Assembly: GCA_900323505.1 (NCBI GenBank) | Contig: OOIN01000008.1 | Coordinates: 1,132,501-1,196,500, forward strand | Direction of reading: 5' to 3' | Origin: Ustilago trichophora | Taxonomy: Eukaryota > Basidiomycota > Ustilaginomycetes > Ustilaginales > Ustilaginaceae | DNA: 64,000 nt | Part shown: piece by piece, positions 53,129 through 63,604 of the stretch | Layout of the letters: each line of letters opens with the position of its first letter | Numbering within the stretch: the stretch's first letter is position 1 | Made by a program: the position numbers and the translations under genes | The notes under the pieces: model-generated | The model's database searches: none | Seen by the model: only the letters and a program-made list of their open reading frames with translations | Told to the model about the DNA's origin: nothing

Positions 53129-55618
53129 TCACAGCGCCTCTCCCTCTCCCTCATCATCCTCATACACAGCGTCAGCTTGCGCAGGCAAATTCGACTGCAC
53201 CATGAACGCATCTGCCAACCCTGTGACTGCTTTCAACAGTCCCGTCTGGACCCAAAATTCTAGCGCATCTCTTCCATCCTTCTCTCGCTGTAGGTTCAGC
53301 TCCTCCATAACATCGGTTAGCGTGACCACGTTCGCTCCAGCAACTTCGGCAGCAGGTTCGGCAAAAGTAGTAGTGTTGCGACCTTTGACCCGTGAAATGA
53401 CCTCCAGAGTGGACGCCTGGATCAGGCTGCATTCCACGCTGATGGATTCGCCTGAATCGAGCTCGACATCGAGCTCGACGGTGCCGAGATGGTTGAGCCA
53501 GTGGAGTTTTCGCATTGCCTTGGCTTGGGAGTATGTTTTCCCGTACTCTTCCTGAGCATGGCGGAACAGTGGTGGTAAGGTGAATTCTGCCACGCTAGCT
53601 GCGGCGCCGGCCGGTGCTGCACCCCCAGCAGCCGAGGCTGTTGCTCCACTTGGACCGCTACCTGGCTTTGTGGTATGCTCGGGCCAGAACTGACGAGAAA
53701 CCACCAAAGGGTGCAGCCGGGACACCATCCCTTCCACCGCTGAGATCGAGGCAGATGCCTTCCGCCTGCGCTGATGAACCTCGCTATCGATCCGTCTAGA
53801 TTCAGTAACGTCACCGAGCATGACATCGCACTTGCCCATGTTCTTCTCCCCAAACCGCTTCTTGAGGATCATATTGTTGCGATACTCCTTCATAGCCTTG
53901 TACCCTTTCACCTGTACCAGCTGATCCGCCATGCTCTTCTCCAGAGCGGCGATGAAGCCACTGCGATCGTCAAAGATGCTCGTCAGCATCGAAATGATGT
54001 CTTTGGAAGTGGACATGCGGTAGCCACTACCCGCTTCGACGGGTTTCGGCACCCAGAGAGGATCGTCCCAGTCTTCTTCGGAGGATGCGTCGCTATCCGA
54101 TGCGTCGGGAGCGTGAGACGCACCCCTCCGGGAGGCGGGAAAGCGGCGTTTGCTATTGCGTTTGTTGTTGGGCCCGGCGGGTGCAGCAGCGGTCTGGAGA
54201 GATCGACGAGGTCGGCGTTTGCGCTTACTGTGCTCCTCTTGCTCCTGCACCTCTTGGTCCGCTCGCTCGAGCTCGTCCTTGAGCAGAGTGAAGTCGGGAT
54301 CATCTCCAAGCATGGACGCTACGATGACTAGGACTGTGTCCTTTCTTCCGCGCAAGTATCTTCGTAGTGGCGACACAACGCGTGAAAGCACCACGCCGGT
54401 CGGATCCATCTCGCGAAGGGCACGCACGAGGTGAACGTACATCTGGATGATATCCCGCGTATGTGCGCCAGGATGAAGCAGCCTCATCTGCAACGAGCTC
54501 GACAGAGTTGTAGCGACACTGAGCCTCTGATCGGCGGTCTGAAGGCTCAACCGGAGGTCTTCTAGCGCAGCAGAGGAGTCAGGGTACATGGCGACGAGGT
54601 CGAAGAGTTGTCCGGCGCGCGTAAGGCAGAGTGCTTTGTCCAGCTGGTAGTCGAGCCGGTGCTGCCATGTCGTCCTGTCTGCAAAGTCGTCCTCCACCAT
54701 CTCCACGTCAGATGCAAGTGTTTCGGTGTCTGACGAAAGTCGGGGATCTTGTTGCAAGCAGAGGTCGCGAATCGCAGCAAAACGCAACTTGACCTCGTCA
54801 TCTAGCCACTCCTGCAAGATGGGACGGGCGGCTGACTCGAGGGGCAAGACGCTGTCCTGAGGTTTAAGATCCACAGCATCTACGACGGCTCTGACTTTGC
54901 GAGAGATCTCCGAGAGCATGACGCGAGTGAGCAGCGTCAGTGCTGTGCCCGACAGACCTGCGGTGTTGAGGTGAACTACGAAAGTTGTTTGTAGGTCCGA
55001 GTCGCTTTCGTTTTCTACAACAAGCTGTTCGAGGTGTGAACGAAGTGCCTCAGCAGCTTGACGATCAAAGTGAGTTCGAAGACATGATTGCAGCGACTGG
55101 AGAAGGTGCACACTGTGCTTGGAAAGACCTTGAAAGATGGACCCAGCATTGTAAGGGGAGAGCCAAGCGCGGAACCAAGCCGACACGTTGGCAAGGGTGG
55201 AAGGCAGGGCCTCACCCAGCGTCGAATGAGATCGCCCTTCTTCATCGATGGCAACGATTCCGAGCTCTGCGGCTATGAGATCGAAGACTTGAAGACACCG
55301 ATCGATGTAATGGTTGGAGAGGGCGACGAGGATGGGACTGGGCGTGGAAAGGTCGAGTTTCGAGCTAGATGCTATGGACGCATCTTTGCCGAGAAGTGCA
55401 TGTAGAGCTTCGCTGGCGTCCACATCAAGTGTGAAACGCTGAGCCTCTGCGTCAAAGAAGCGACAATGTTGAGGTGCAGACGGGTCGAGGTATCCGGTGA
55501 CGACAGTGTATGCTTCCGAGGAGGGATGATGAGCCGTTGCAGAGGCCTTGGTTGGCCGGTGGTCAGATCCGGCCGCCAAGCTCTGCAGGGCCTGCTTCCA
55601 GACTTGCGCGAGCGACAT
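53129..55618 (-). CDS. APC2: anaphase-promoting complex subunit 2 (cullin-like)
   Basis: The 829-residue protein is the cullin-like scaffold of the APC/C ubiquitin ligase, which binds the RING subunit Apc11 and triggers anaphase. The cullin homology region is clear at about 540-610: DIISMLTSIFDDRSGF, then ADQLVQVKGYKAMKEYRNN, LKKRFGEKNMGKCDVMLGD and ESRRID. A winged-helix C-terminal domain follows (FRHAQEEYGKTYSQAKAMRKL and the final helix EFWVQTGLLKAVTGL). The N-terminal half is divergent and helical. A basic, disordered loop sits near residues 455-500 (SKRKRRPRRSLQ). The last residues are acidic. The gene is divergent from RRP41, about 310 bp away. Confidence 0.9.
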   Translation of the reverse strand: MSLAQVWKQALQSLAAGSDHRPTKASATAHHPSSEAYTVVTGYLDPSAPQHCRFFDAEAQRFTLDVDASEALHALLGKDASIASSSKLDLSTPSPILVALSNHYIDRCLQVFDLIAAELGIVAIDEEGRSHSTLGEALPSTLANVSAWFRAWLSPYNAGSIFQGLSKHSVHLLQSLQSCLRTHFDRQAAEALRSHLEQLVVENESDSDLQTTFVVHLNTAGLSGTALTLLTRVMLSEISRKVRAVVDAVDLKPQDSVLPLESAARPILQEWLDDEVKLRFAAIRDLCLQQDPRLSSDTETLASDVEMVEDDFADRTTWQHRLDYQLDKALCLTRAGQLFDLVAMYPDSSAALEDLRLSLQTADQRLSVATTLSSSLQMRLLHPGAHTRDIIQMYVHLVRALREMDPTGVVLSRVVSPLRRYLRGRKDTVLVIVASMLGDDPDFTLLKDELERADQEVQEQEEHSKRKRRPRRSLQTAAAPAGPNNKRNSKRRFPASRRGASHAPDASDSDASSEEDWDDPLWVPKPVEAGSGYRMSTSKDIISMLTSIFDDRSGFIAALEKSMADQLVQVKGYKAMKEYRNNMILKKRFGEKNMGKCDVMLGDVTESRRIDSEVHQRRRKASASISAVEGMVSRLHPLVVSRQFWPEHTTKPGSGPSGATASAAGGAAPAGAAASVAEFTLPPLFRHAQEEYGKTYSQAKAMRKLHWLNHLGTVELDVELDSGESISVECSLIQASTLEVISRVKGRNTTTFAEPAAEVAGANVVTLTDVMEELNLQREKDGRDALEFWVQTGLLKAVTGLADAFMVQSNLPAQADAVYEDDEGEGEAL

Positions 55619-55928
55619 TGTCCACCTGTTCCATCTAGAAAAAGGCTTGTACCATCGTATCTAAGACAAAACGTCGTGAACATGGAAAGTGTTGGTGTTT
55701 CATGTCGAGAACAACACCCAAAGAGCCGCTGGCTTGACCGTGACGCGCGTGGAGGTGAAGATCAGCGCAATCGGGCCCGATCAAAAAATCCTCGGAAGCA
55801 GGCAAACCAGAAACTCTAAAACTTCCTCCACCTCGAGCTTGGCCTTCGTGCTTTCTGTCGTTCCAATCCACATCATCTACCAAGCATACCTCCGCCGTGC
55901 TCCATTGGGACGTGAAAGAGCGCAAAAG
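55619..55928. promoter_or_regulatory. divergent promoter of APC2 and RRP41
   Basis: 310 bp between two outward-facing genes. The frame of RRP41 is open through most of it but has no ATG, so I treat it as noncoding. Confidence 0.5.
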
Positions 55929-56750
55929 ATGTCACGCGTAGAGCTCCTGAATGCGGGAGGCTTCCGTGTCGACGGTCGAAAGCAGTACGAGCTTCGATCG
56001 ATCGCAATCCAGCTCGGAGGCTCCCAAGATACTGCTGCCGACGGCTCAGCCCAAATCACACAAGGTCTCACCATCGTATCTGCCACTGTCTTTGGTCCAC
56101 GAGAAGCTCGAACTGGTGGCAATGCTCTTCATGATCGCGCATCAGTCAACGTCGAAGTCTCACTCGCACCCTGGGGGTCCATGGAGCGGAGGCGACGCAA
56201 TCGAGGAGACAGACGCTTGGTCGAATTCGCCAGCTCTATCAAGTCCACCTTCGAACCTGTCATCCACACCCACCTCTACCCACGCTCACAGATTGACATT
56301 TTTGTCCAAGTTCACCAGCAGGACGGAGGCGTGCTTCCAGCAGCCATCAACGCATCTACTTTAGCCCTGCTCGACGCAGGTATCGCCATGCAGGACTTTG
56401 TCGCCTCCGTCGCGTGCGGTATCCATTCCACATCGGCCATGCTCGATCTGTCGAATACAGAAGAACAGGATCTGCCTCACGTCACAGTAGCGGTGCTGCC
56501 ACGAACAAAACAGGTCACATTGGCTTCGCTAGAGACAAGATTGCATGTCGAACGATTCGAGCAGATTTTTACGCTCGCCATCGAGGCTACGGCCGTCTTG
56601 CATAACGAGATGGAGCTCGCAGTAAGGGATCGAACGAAGACCTTGGTGCAGGCGATGACAGGAAAGACGGTGGATTCAGCAAATCCAGTCAATGAAGGCG
56701 ATAGTGAGGACGGAGATGGCCGAATTGGGGACGATATGATGCTTATTTGA
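55929..56750 (+). CDS. RRP41: exosome core subunit Rrp41/Ski6
   Basis: The 273-residue protein has the RNase PH fold of Rrp41 (yeast Ski6). The start MSRVELLNAGGFRVDGRKQYELR is the family signature. GSAQITQGLTIVSATVFGPREAR near residues 43-62 and MERRRRNRGDRRLVEFASSI near 85-105 follow, along with AAINASTLALLDAGIAM near 138-155. Rrp41 is one of six ring subunits of the nuclear and cytoplasmic RNA exosome; in eukaryotes the ring has no phosphorolytic activity of its own. The tail after residue 250 is acidic and longer than in yeast (246 residues). The ATG at 55929 is chosen because it starts the conserved sequence; the upstream open frame has no ATG. Confidence 0.96.
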   Translation: MSRVELLNAGGFRVDGRKQYELRSIAIQLGGSQDTAADGSAQITQGLTIVSATVFGPREARTGGNALHDRASVNVEVSLAPWGSMERRRRNRGDRRLVEFASSIKSTFEPVIHTHLYPRSQIDIFVQVHQQDGGVLPAAINASTLALLDAGIAMQDFVASVACGIHSTSAMLDLSNTEEQDLPHVTVAVLPRTKQVTLASLETRLHVERFEQIFTLAIEATAVLHNEMELAVRDRTKTLVQAMTGKTVDSANPVNEGDSEDGDGRIGDDMMLI

Positions 56751-57140
56751 TCCCCTCGCTCGTCAGACTCAACTGTACCTCGGACCGTCAGACAACGTCC
56801 AAGCCGTTGCGATCCTTCCGACCACACACTCAGATACATCCCGCGATCTCATGCTCATCTTTGTACTTGTACCCTAATCAATCTTGCCGTACTACCATCT
56901 GCCAGTGCATTGCATCTCTCTAATCAGCGTCCTTCGATGGCATCTCGACTCTTGGAGGTTTCGATAGCCAAAGCGTCGAGCAGACACGCAAGTCGTACAA
57001 CATTCTCCGACCCAGCATAGCCTTTGCGCGACAGGGTTCAAACTGTCCGCGATCACTTGACACAGGCAAAGCAAACTTATAGATACATTCCGGTGATTCC
57101 GATGTACAATTCCTATTTCCAGTCGCTATAAACTACGAAT
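56751..57140. other. convergent intergenic interval
   Basis: 390 bp between the stop of RRP41 and the stop of the acyl-CoA ligase gene; probably two 3' UTRs. No gene is seen. Confidence 0.5.
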
Positions 57141-59176
57141 CTAAAGTTTGGTCTTGGTGTTGGCAGCCTTGAGCTCAGCATGGCGCTTCTTGGCGGCGTC
57201 CTTGACGATGGCCCTTTCAACCTTTCCGTTGGCGTTCCTTTCGAGCGGTTCGTCGCGGATCCAGATGAAATCGGGCACCTCATGCTTGGGCAGAAGCTTG
57301 CGTGCCACAGCCAGAACATCCGCCTCTGTCGGCCTGTTCTCCTTCTGGTACTCTACGCGAGGGACACACACCACACCGACCGTCTCGCCAAATCTTTCGT
57401 CGGGGATGGGTACCGCGGCACAGTCGATGATCCTGCGCTCCGAGTAGATGGCTGTCTCGACCTCTGTACCGCTGATGTTCTCACCACCACGAATGATGAT
57501 GTGTTTGGAGCGGTCCATGACGTAGATGAACCCGTCGTCTTCCTTGCGGCCCAAGTCGCCGGTGCGGAAGTATCCGTCTTGGGTGAAAGCCTCTTCGGTG
57601 GCCTTCTTCTTACCCCAGTATCCGAGAGCGACGTTGGGACCTCGGATCCAGATCTCGCCCGACTTGCCATTCTCCACCTCGATCAGCGTGTCGGGGTCGA
57701 TGATGCGGATGTCGATCACAGGTGTGCCTCGACCGGCGGAAGTGGGTCGCAGGCGGTAGTCATCAGCGGCAAGACCAGAGGCAGCTCCGTTGACTTCAGT
57801 ACTGCCGTAGCCTTGACCGACCAGCATGGACGGCACTTTGGCACGGGTTTCTTCGGGGAGCTCTTTGGCGCTCGAGGAACCGCCGTGAGAGATACCTTGA
57901 AGAGAAGGCATGTCGTGCTTGCTCAAGACCAGCTCGCGAACCATGAAGCCGATACCGACGGCAATTTGGATCTTGTGCTCCTGGATCAGCTTTGCTGCGT
58001 TGTCAACATCGTATTTGGGCATCAGGCAGACTTTGTTTCCTCGTCCCACGCTGGGGCAGAGACCGGACTGGATACCGGTCGAGTGGAAGAGGGGGATGAG
58101 AAGGATGGTGGATGACTGTTCATCATCGGGCTGTGGGGTGGGTGGTACCAAACCTCGGCGAACATAGGCACGTGCTGGACTGTATCCGGCGTTAGGACCG
58201 GCAGAGAGGAACTGACGCTGTGTCGCGGCAACACCCTTTGGCTTACCCGTAGTGCCCGAGGTGTACAACACCGACGCCAAGTCCTCTGGAAGGATCTCGA
58301 CCTTGGGGATCGCATCAGCGCCCTGAGCCACCGATGCGTACTTCTTGTCGAGCTCGGGAGCGTCAAAGACCTTGTCCCCGCCCTTGCCCTGCGCCCACTC
58401 GCGCTCGTTCTCCGGGACGATCCCTGCAAACGCACGAGGGAAGACAGCAACACCACTGAGGCCGCTATGCGCACCAGGCGTGCAGTTGAAGTCATCGACA
58501 CAATCAGGACCAGCAGGGCCAAAGAGCTTCTTGATGAAGTCGGTCTCGGCATCTCGCAGGCGGCGGAATCGCTCAACATCAAACAATGCCGCTTTGCAGC
58601 CTACGTCACGAATGCAGTCGTAGATCGCCTGGCCGGGCAAGAAGGCGTTGACCAGCGCGGGGACACCGCCGAGGAGGTGCACTGCAAAGAAGCCGATGGT
58701 GAACTCGACGTGGTTTCGTGCCACGATGGCGACCCGATCTCCCTTTCGAATGGAGAAGTGGCGAGAGAGCCATGTGGCCGTCAGAAGGGCGCGCTTGTGG
58801 ACATCGGCGTAGCTGTGAGATTCGCCCTCGGCGACGATAAATGGTTTCGAAGCGTATGTCTGTCTCATCGGAGATTGACGCAGAGGTTCAAGTTCAGGTG
58901 TCAGTGAGAAATGGGCTCGGTACGAAAGGTCCAGCGATAAAAGAGAGTTCAACTTACAGAAGCGGCAAACATCCAGAGATCACGGACCGAGTTGGGCAGC
59001 TGCTTCCAGACGGTGGTCAGCCTGCCGTTGATGAAGCGCACCTCGGTCTCGAATACGGTCCCCTTGGCCGTGAGGAGCTGATCGACCTTTTCCAGGGGTA
59101 CCAGGTCGTCCTTGTCGCCTTTGAAGTCTACAAGGATCGACCTCTTGGCCGGAGCGGCGGCGGGGGAGGAGCTCAT
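57141..59176 (-). CDS. AMP-binding acyl-CoA ligase
   Basis: Two exons, 58958-59176 and 57141-58859, joined over a 98-nt intron (GTAAGT at 58957, CAG at 58860-58862), give 645 residues. The second exon alone lacks a proper N-terminus. Exon 1 adds a helical leader (SILVDFKGDKDDLVPLEKVD). The adenylate-forming core has the P-loop LYTSGTTGKPKG near residue 269. It also has the A5-type GYGSTEVNG, the A7/A8 blocks YFRTGDLGRKEDDGF and SKHIIIRGGENISGTEVE near 490-530, and the catalytic lysine in ANGKVERA near 625. It probably makes CoA thioesters of fatty or aromatic acids, like Pcs60/Fat2 and 4-coumarate ligases. It ends KTKL, a weak variant of the peroxisomal PTS1. Substrate not determinable from sequence. 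Confidence 0.9.
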
Positions 59177-60808
59177 CTTGGCTGTAGATCAAGCAAGATA
59201 GAATGTGGGTATCGATAAGAGAGCAAAGAGAGAGAGCGTGAGTTGTTCGGTTGAAGCTGGCTCTGTTGTTGAACGCGATCGAGCGCCGGATGTGACAACA
59301 GGCAGGGTACGATGTGGACGGAGAGAAAGGATTGATGTGGAAGATGTAAAAGAACAGGAAGCAAGCTTTGCGATGTTCGCCATCAACGAGGGCGGGTTCA
59401 GGTCTCGAGCCAAAGGGGTCCTCAGAACATAGAGGGCAGGGGCCATCATACAGCAGACACAGAATGCTACCACGGGGACAGAGGAACGGAGGAAGGCCTC
59501 GGTGCGGTGCGTTTCGGTGCTTCGAGCCAAGACGACGGCAGGAACGGAATCTGGTTGTGCCGAGAAACAGAACGCAATCAAAGGGTAGGACAGAGTAAGC
59601 GGCTATGCTGGCGGAGAAGTTACCGGCAGACCGGTCTGGTTGGGATAGCGGTGGAGGAGGGCATGGGCCATTGCAGAGTACTGCACTGCAGGTTTGGAGT
59701 GGCATGGCTTTGCCGCGAGAATGACCAATTGTACATTAGTGGACAGTCCAACGTTGGGCTGTAGTGCGCTAGGAAGCTGGCCCCCGGTAATACTGTGTGT
59801 CGCAGAGAGCGAGAGAGAGGCTGCTGATGACGAGCCTTCAAAACAACAGCAGCAGAACAGCAGTAAGCAAGGCGGGAATCACTGAATTGGAAAATGAACC
59901 CGAAATTGGGAATTTGCGGGGGAGAAGCAAGCAAGCAAGCAAGCAAGCAAAACCCGGCACAGGCTCAGTGTACCCCCAACAAATTTTTGGGCCTGCGGAA
60001 CACAGAGCGAAAATCGAAATGCGGGGGGAGAGAAGAAAAGACCGACAGAGAGTGAACACTTTTGAGTTGCAATAAGATCACCGGTATTCGGTAAAAGCAT
60101 CGGCCGAACACTTCGACCTCATCATCATGCTGCTCTGTCTTGTGATTCATCCACGCAAGCCTTATACCGCTCAAAGAGATAGCGCAGTATTCTGGCATAC
60201 TCTCACAGTCTTTGAGCTCTCCAGACCACCATCGTGTGGAGCTGTAGTCCGTTCGCAACGAAGGGCGGCTTCTAAAAGTGCTCATGGCAAAGCACTGTGT
60301 GTAGAACCATGGCGTGAGAAGCACGCATTGCGCATGCTGTACCGCTGCGGAGGCTGGAATAGACAGCAATGCCAAGCATCAACTCGATCGGCCCGAGATC
60401 CGTACGTTGTCATGATTCATCTGTCAAGCAGTGGTGCTGTGTACATCCTTCAGCATCCGAAATGACCGATTGGTTTGGTGAGCCTCTCCGGACAGACGCA
60501 CCTCCATCCCACAGCCAGCTGATTTGGAACCGATATGATTAAACAAGAACAAAGACCGGGAAGAATGGCTTCCCGTGGCTCGAGACAAAGTACTGATAAA
60601 AGAGTGTGGGGTTGGGGTGGAAAGCGTTGTTCCACATGTGCACCTTCGCAAGCAATCGCTGCAAGAAGGAGTGTGATATGGGTATCCTGAAAGAATGTGT
60701 AGAGTTGGTCGAAAGCATATATTATGCCTTGGAAGGAGATGTGCCCGGACCTGAGCGAGTTGGAACGCTGTGGTACAACGAGCTTGCTTACAATCTTGTG
60801 GTGGCTTT
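59177..60808. other. 1.6-kb interval with (AAGC)6 repeat
   Basis: It holds the promoter side of the ligase gene and the 3' side of the secreted-protein gene, with (AAGC)6 at 59925-59950. Short ORFs on both strands are not credible as genes. Confidence 0.5.
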
Positions 60809-61751
60809 TTACAGAGCGATGGTCTCGCTGTCATTGATCAGAGGACCACTAGCACAAAGTCCGATCTGGTTCCCTTGTCCGTCCTTGATGCAAGCGTTCT
60901 GCTTGTCACCCATCAATCCTGGCAGATCAATCTGGGGCAGCTCCATAGTTCCCAGCAGCGGCAGCAGTCCGGTGGGCAGTGGGGGAGCCGGAAGCTTCAA
61001 CACCGACGTCACGCCTCCAATGACGGAGGTCACCTCGTTCATCACCCCTGTTGGCTGCGGAAGCGCGTTCATCAGGATCGAGAGCGGGTTGATGACTCCA
61101 CTGGTCGCAAAAGTGGGCGTGGAAGGGGTGTACGTCTTTGTACACTCCTTTCCATCCTCTGTCGTGACATAGACTACTGGTGTTGGCGTGGCGGTGGCGG
61201 TGGCGGTGGCAGCGGCAGCAATGGCAGAGCTAGCCATGCTCTGGATCTCTTCTAGATTCTTCATCAGCATCGAGGGAAACGCGTTGAGTGCGCCTTGGGC
61301 GAGCTTGGCCAACACGTCGACCTCGGGTGGTGGGGTCGGGGCTGCAACGGCAATGGTGACGCCAGGAATCATGTTCTGGAGCTCAGCAGGAATGGTGGGT
61401 GAGGGAATCATGGTCGGAATCAGGGTGGTCACGCCGTCAATAATGGACGTGATCATGCTCTGGACTTCTCCGGCGATGTCGGGAATGGTTGGGGTGGGCA
61501 TGAGACCGCCCAAGTCCAGAGAAGGGATTGTGGGCGATGCTTGGAGGGACAAAGCCATCATCCTGTATACACGCGGAAAAGATAGGAATGAGATTAGCAT
61601 ATGAGATCGTTGCAGGCTGCTCATGAAACGACGGCGAGCAAGTCGGTGCGGATGCTTACAGTCGCTTCTCGACTGGGACAGCTGACGTGGTCGAGATCGC
61701 CAGCATGGCCACCAAGGCGGTGATCGAACTTGCAAGCGTGGTCGTCCTCAT
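60809..61751 (-). CDS. secreted protein with Kex2 site, candidate effector
   Basis: Two exons, 61660-61751 and 60809-61562, joined over a 97-nt intron (GTAAGC at 61659, CAG at 61563-61565), give 281 residues. Exon 1 encodes a signal peptide (MRTTTLASSITALVAMLAIS, cleavage probably after residue 24) followed by VPVEKR, a Kex2-type site at residues 29-30. The mature part is rich in Pro, Thr, Ile and Met, with repeated hydrophobic turns such as SIIDGVTTLIPTMIPSPTIP and SVIGGVTSVLKLPAPPLP. It has three cysteines, one in DGKECTKTY and two in ACIKDGQGNQIGLC. No known domain is present. A wall-associated or plant-directed secreted protein is inferred from signal, Kex2 site and lack of homology. A TATAAAA run lies directly before the ATG. 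Confidence 0.8.
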
Positions 61752-62592
61752 GCTTTTATATCAGCCGGTGCTCGACGATGAGATGGTAAAGAGGTGAGTG
61801 TGCTGTTCAGCAAATGACAGCTTCGCTCTCGAGAACAAGGAGATGGTGCAGAAACTCGATGGTCCTGCTACAGATAGAGGAGCTAGGGGATGGGAAGATG
61901 GAGGTAGGGATCGAAAAGAGCAAGTAAGGGGAAGAAGGGAGGATGCACAGTAGACCACGTCGAGCGTCCCGTCTCTTTTATTCGATCTCAACGTCTCCTC
62001 GCGGTGTCCTTGGGCGTTTTTCCACGTTGGGAAAGTTGCACACGGGATGTTTGGATGATACTGGAGTACAGTTCACGATTAGCGGGGCAGAGTGCTGTGG
62101 ATGGATAGCGAGATGCCGAAGGATGTGGCTTGTTTGTTGAATGGCGGCATACACGAGCTCATCCTCGTCTCTCCATCAGTGCTGCAGAGTCGCAGGTTCC
62201 TGACAATGCTCCCTGTCAGCGGCTCCGCATCGGTACAGCTGTGACAGGACGATGCTGAAGAGCAGAGCATATACCATCTCTTGCAGTCGGTTGCTGTAAG
62301 TGGATACTCCACCCATCCCCGCAAGCGACGTGGAGCGCAGCATCGTCGCAACTCGAAAGATCATGTACAAGCTCGCCTGGTATACACGTCCATCACTTGT
62401 GCCTCCTCAAAGCCGTCTCGTCCTCGGTTGGCAGTGACAGAACAAAAGCCGCACTGTACAGCGTCGATCGACGATTCTTGCCTGTCATGCGAGGATGCAG
62501 TAACACAACTCGCAATACTTGGCCAGATTGTGCAGATGCGGAGATACCAGGCGAGCACGATGCTCGACACATGTCACATGTGGACGTCGGTC

Positions 62593-62595
<3 letters not shown>

Positions 62596-62630
<35 letters not shown>
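62596..62630 (+). repeat. 35-nt poly-A tract
   Basis: Uninterrupted run of 35 A residues, longer than any other homopolymer in the window. GCAGAGC follows at 62631 and also occurs at 62262, so a retroposed sequence with a short target duplication is possible. Confidence 0.9.
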
Positions 62631-62631
<1 letters not shown>

Positions 62632-63483
62632 CAGAGCGAAGGTGTACTGTATGCGCAAATTGACATTCCTCGAATTTTCGTCCTCCGGCCACGCGGCTGC
62701 ATCTGAAAAAGGCGCGTTGTTGCGTTACAAAGCGGTGCCGATTCGAACACACATCGGGTCTTGATGCAATGTCATCGGGTACTGCAATTGCAGGTAGCTG
62801 TGTACAGTCAAAGTCGTCGATCAAACATCTTGGGATCAAGGGGATCAGGGGGATAAGAACATATGCCATATAGACGTGTGCCATGTACGATGAGCTTTGT
62901 CGTAAGTTAGGTGCGTGTTCGAGACGAGACGAGCCTGCGGTTGCATGCAAACGATTGGTACAGTCAACTTGCACTTATCGAATATCGACGGGACTGGGGG
63001 AAGAGCATTCAAAATGTGAATTATTTATTTAGTGATAAATAATTTCGGAATTTAAGGTCATTTTAATGCAGAGATAAATATTTATTGACACCCATTCCAG
63101 CCAACAAAAGTGGATCTAACATGACAAAACCTAAAGATCTAACACTATATACGGGGCTCTAACAAATATTGAATACAAATTTATAGATGTATAAGAGAAA
63201 TTGTATAGCAAGATCACATGATCAGTACAAAATCCCGGTAATCATTCAAAGACAGTCCTGGGCCATCTCATTCAATATTTGAAAGATGAAATTATTCAAT
63301 TTTTAGCAGGGCCAAAAAATATCCCGGCCAAAATCCATTCATTGTGTGAAATATTCACCTTTCGAGAGATTCGATAACCGCGAGTTGACTGTAAACCCAT
63401 CACTTGCAAAAGGTATGTATAAATGAAGCAAAGACGCACAAAAAGTGGTCAAAAAAAAGTAACCCTTAGCCCAAAGAAAAACG

Positions 63484-63490
63484 AAAAAAA
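63484..63490 (-). terminator. Pol III terminator of tRNA-Pro copy 2
   Basis: Seven T residues on the minus strand, a few bases after the tRNA 3' end. Confidence 0.75.
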
Positions 63491-63495
63491 GAATG

Positions 63496-63604
63496 GGGGC
63501 CAACCCGGAATCGAACCGGGGACCTCTGTCAACTTAGAAATCGCCTTCCTGGAGTGGAGGTGAATACCCTAAGACAGCATAATAAGCCACTATACGATTG
63601 GCCC
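63496..63604 (-). tRNA. tRNA-Pro(AGG) with a 35-nt intron, copy 2
   Basis: This is the second copy of the tRNA at 24454-24562, on the opposite strand and of the same 109-nt length. All mature positions I compared agree. The intron differs at two positions, including one base in each half of the GGGAGG region. Stems, anticodon AGG and intron position are as in copy 1. Confidence 0.92.

Larger units (their letters stand above)
61752..63495. other. gene-free interval with a poly-A tract and AT-rich island
   Basis: The first kilobase is average in composition. A run of 35 A residues lies at 62596-62630 and a TACTGTA at 62645. From about 63005 to 63480 the sequence becomes strongly AT-rich with no coding potential. 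ORFs are short and not credible. Confidence 0.6.

Noticed and set aside
55689..55928. N-terminal extension of Rrp41 by 80 residues
   Set aside because: No ATG opens it, and Rrp41 proteins start at the MSRVELL motif. The stretch is also the APC2/RRP41 promoter.
57141..58952. Acyl-CoA ligase as a single exon from 58952
   Set aside because: That frame begins at a non-ATG codon inside an intron with GTAAGT and CAG ends. Exon 1 from 59176 joins in frame and gives a normal N-terminus.
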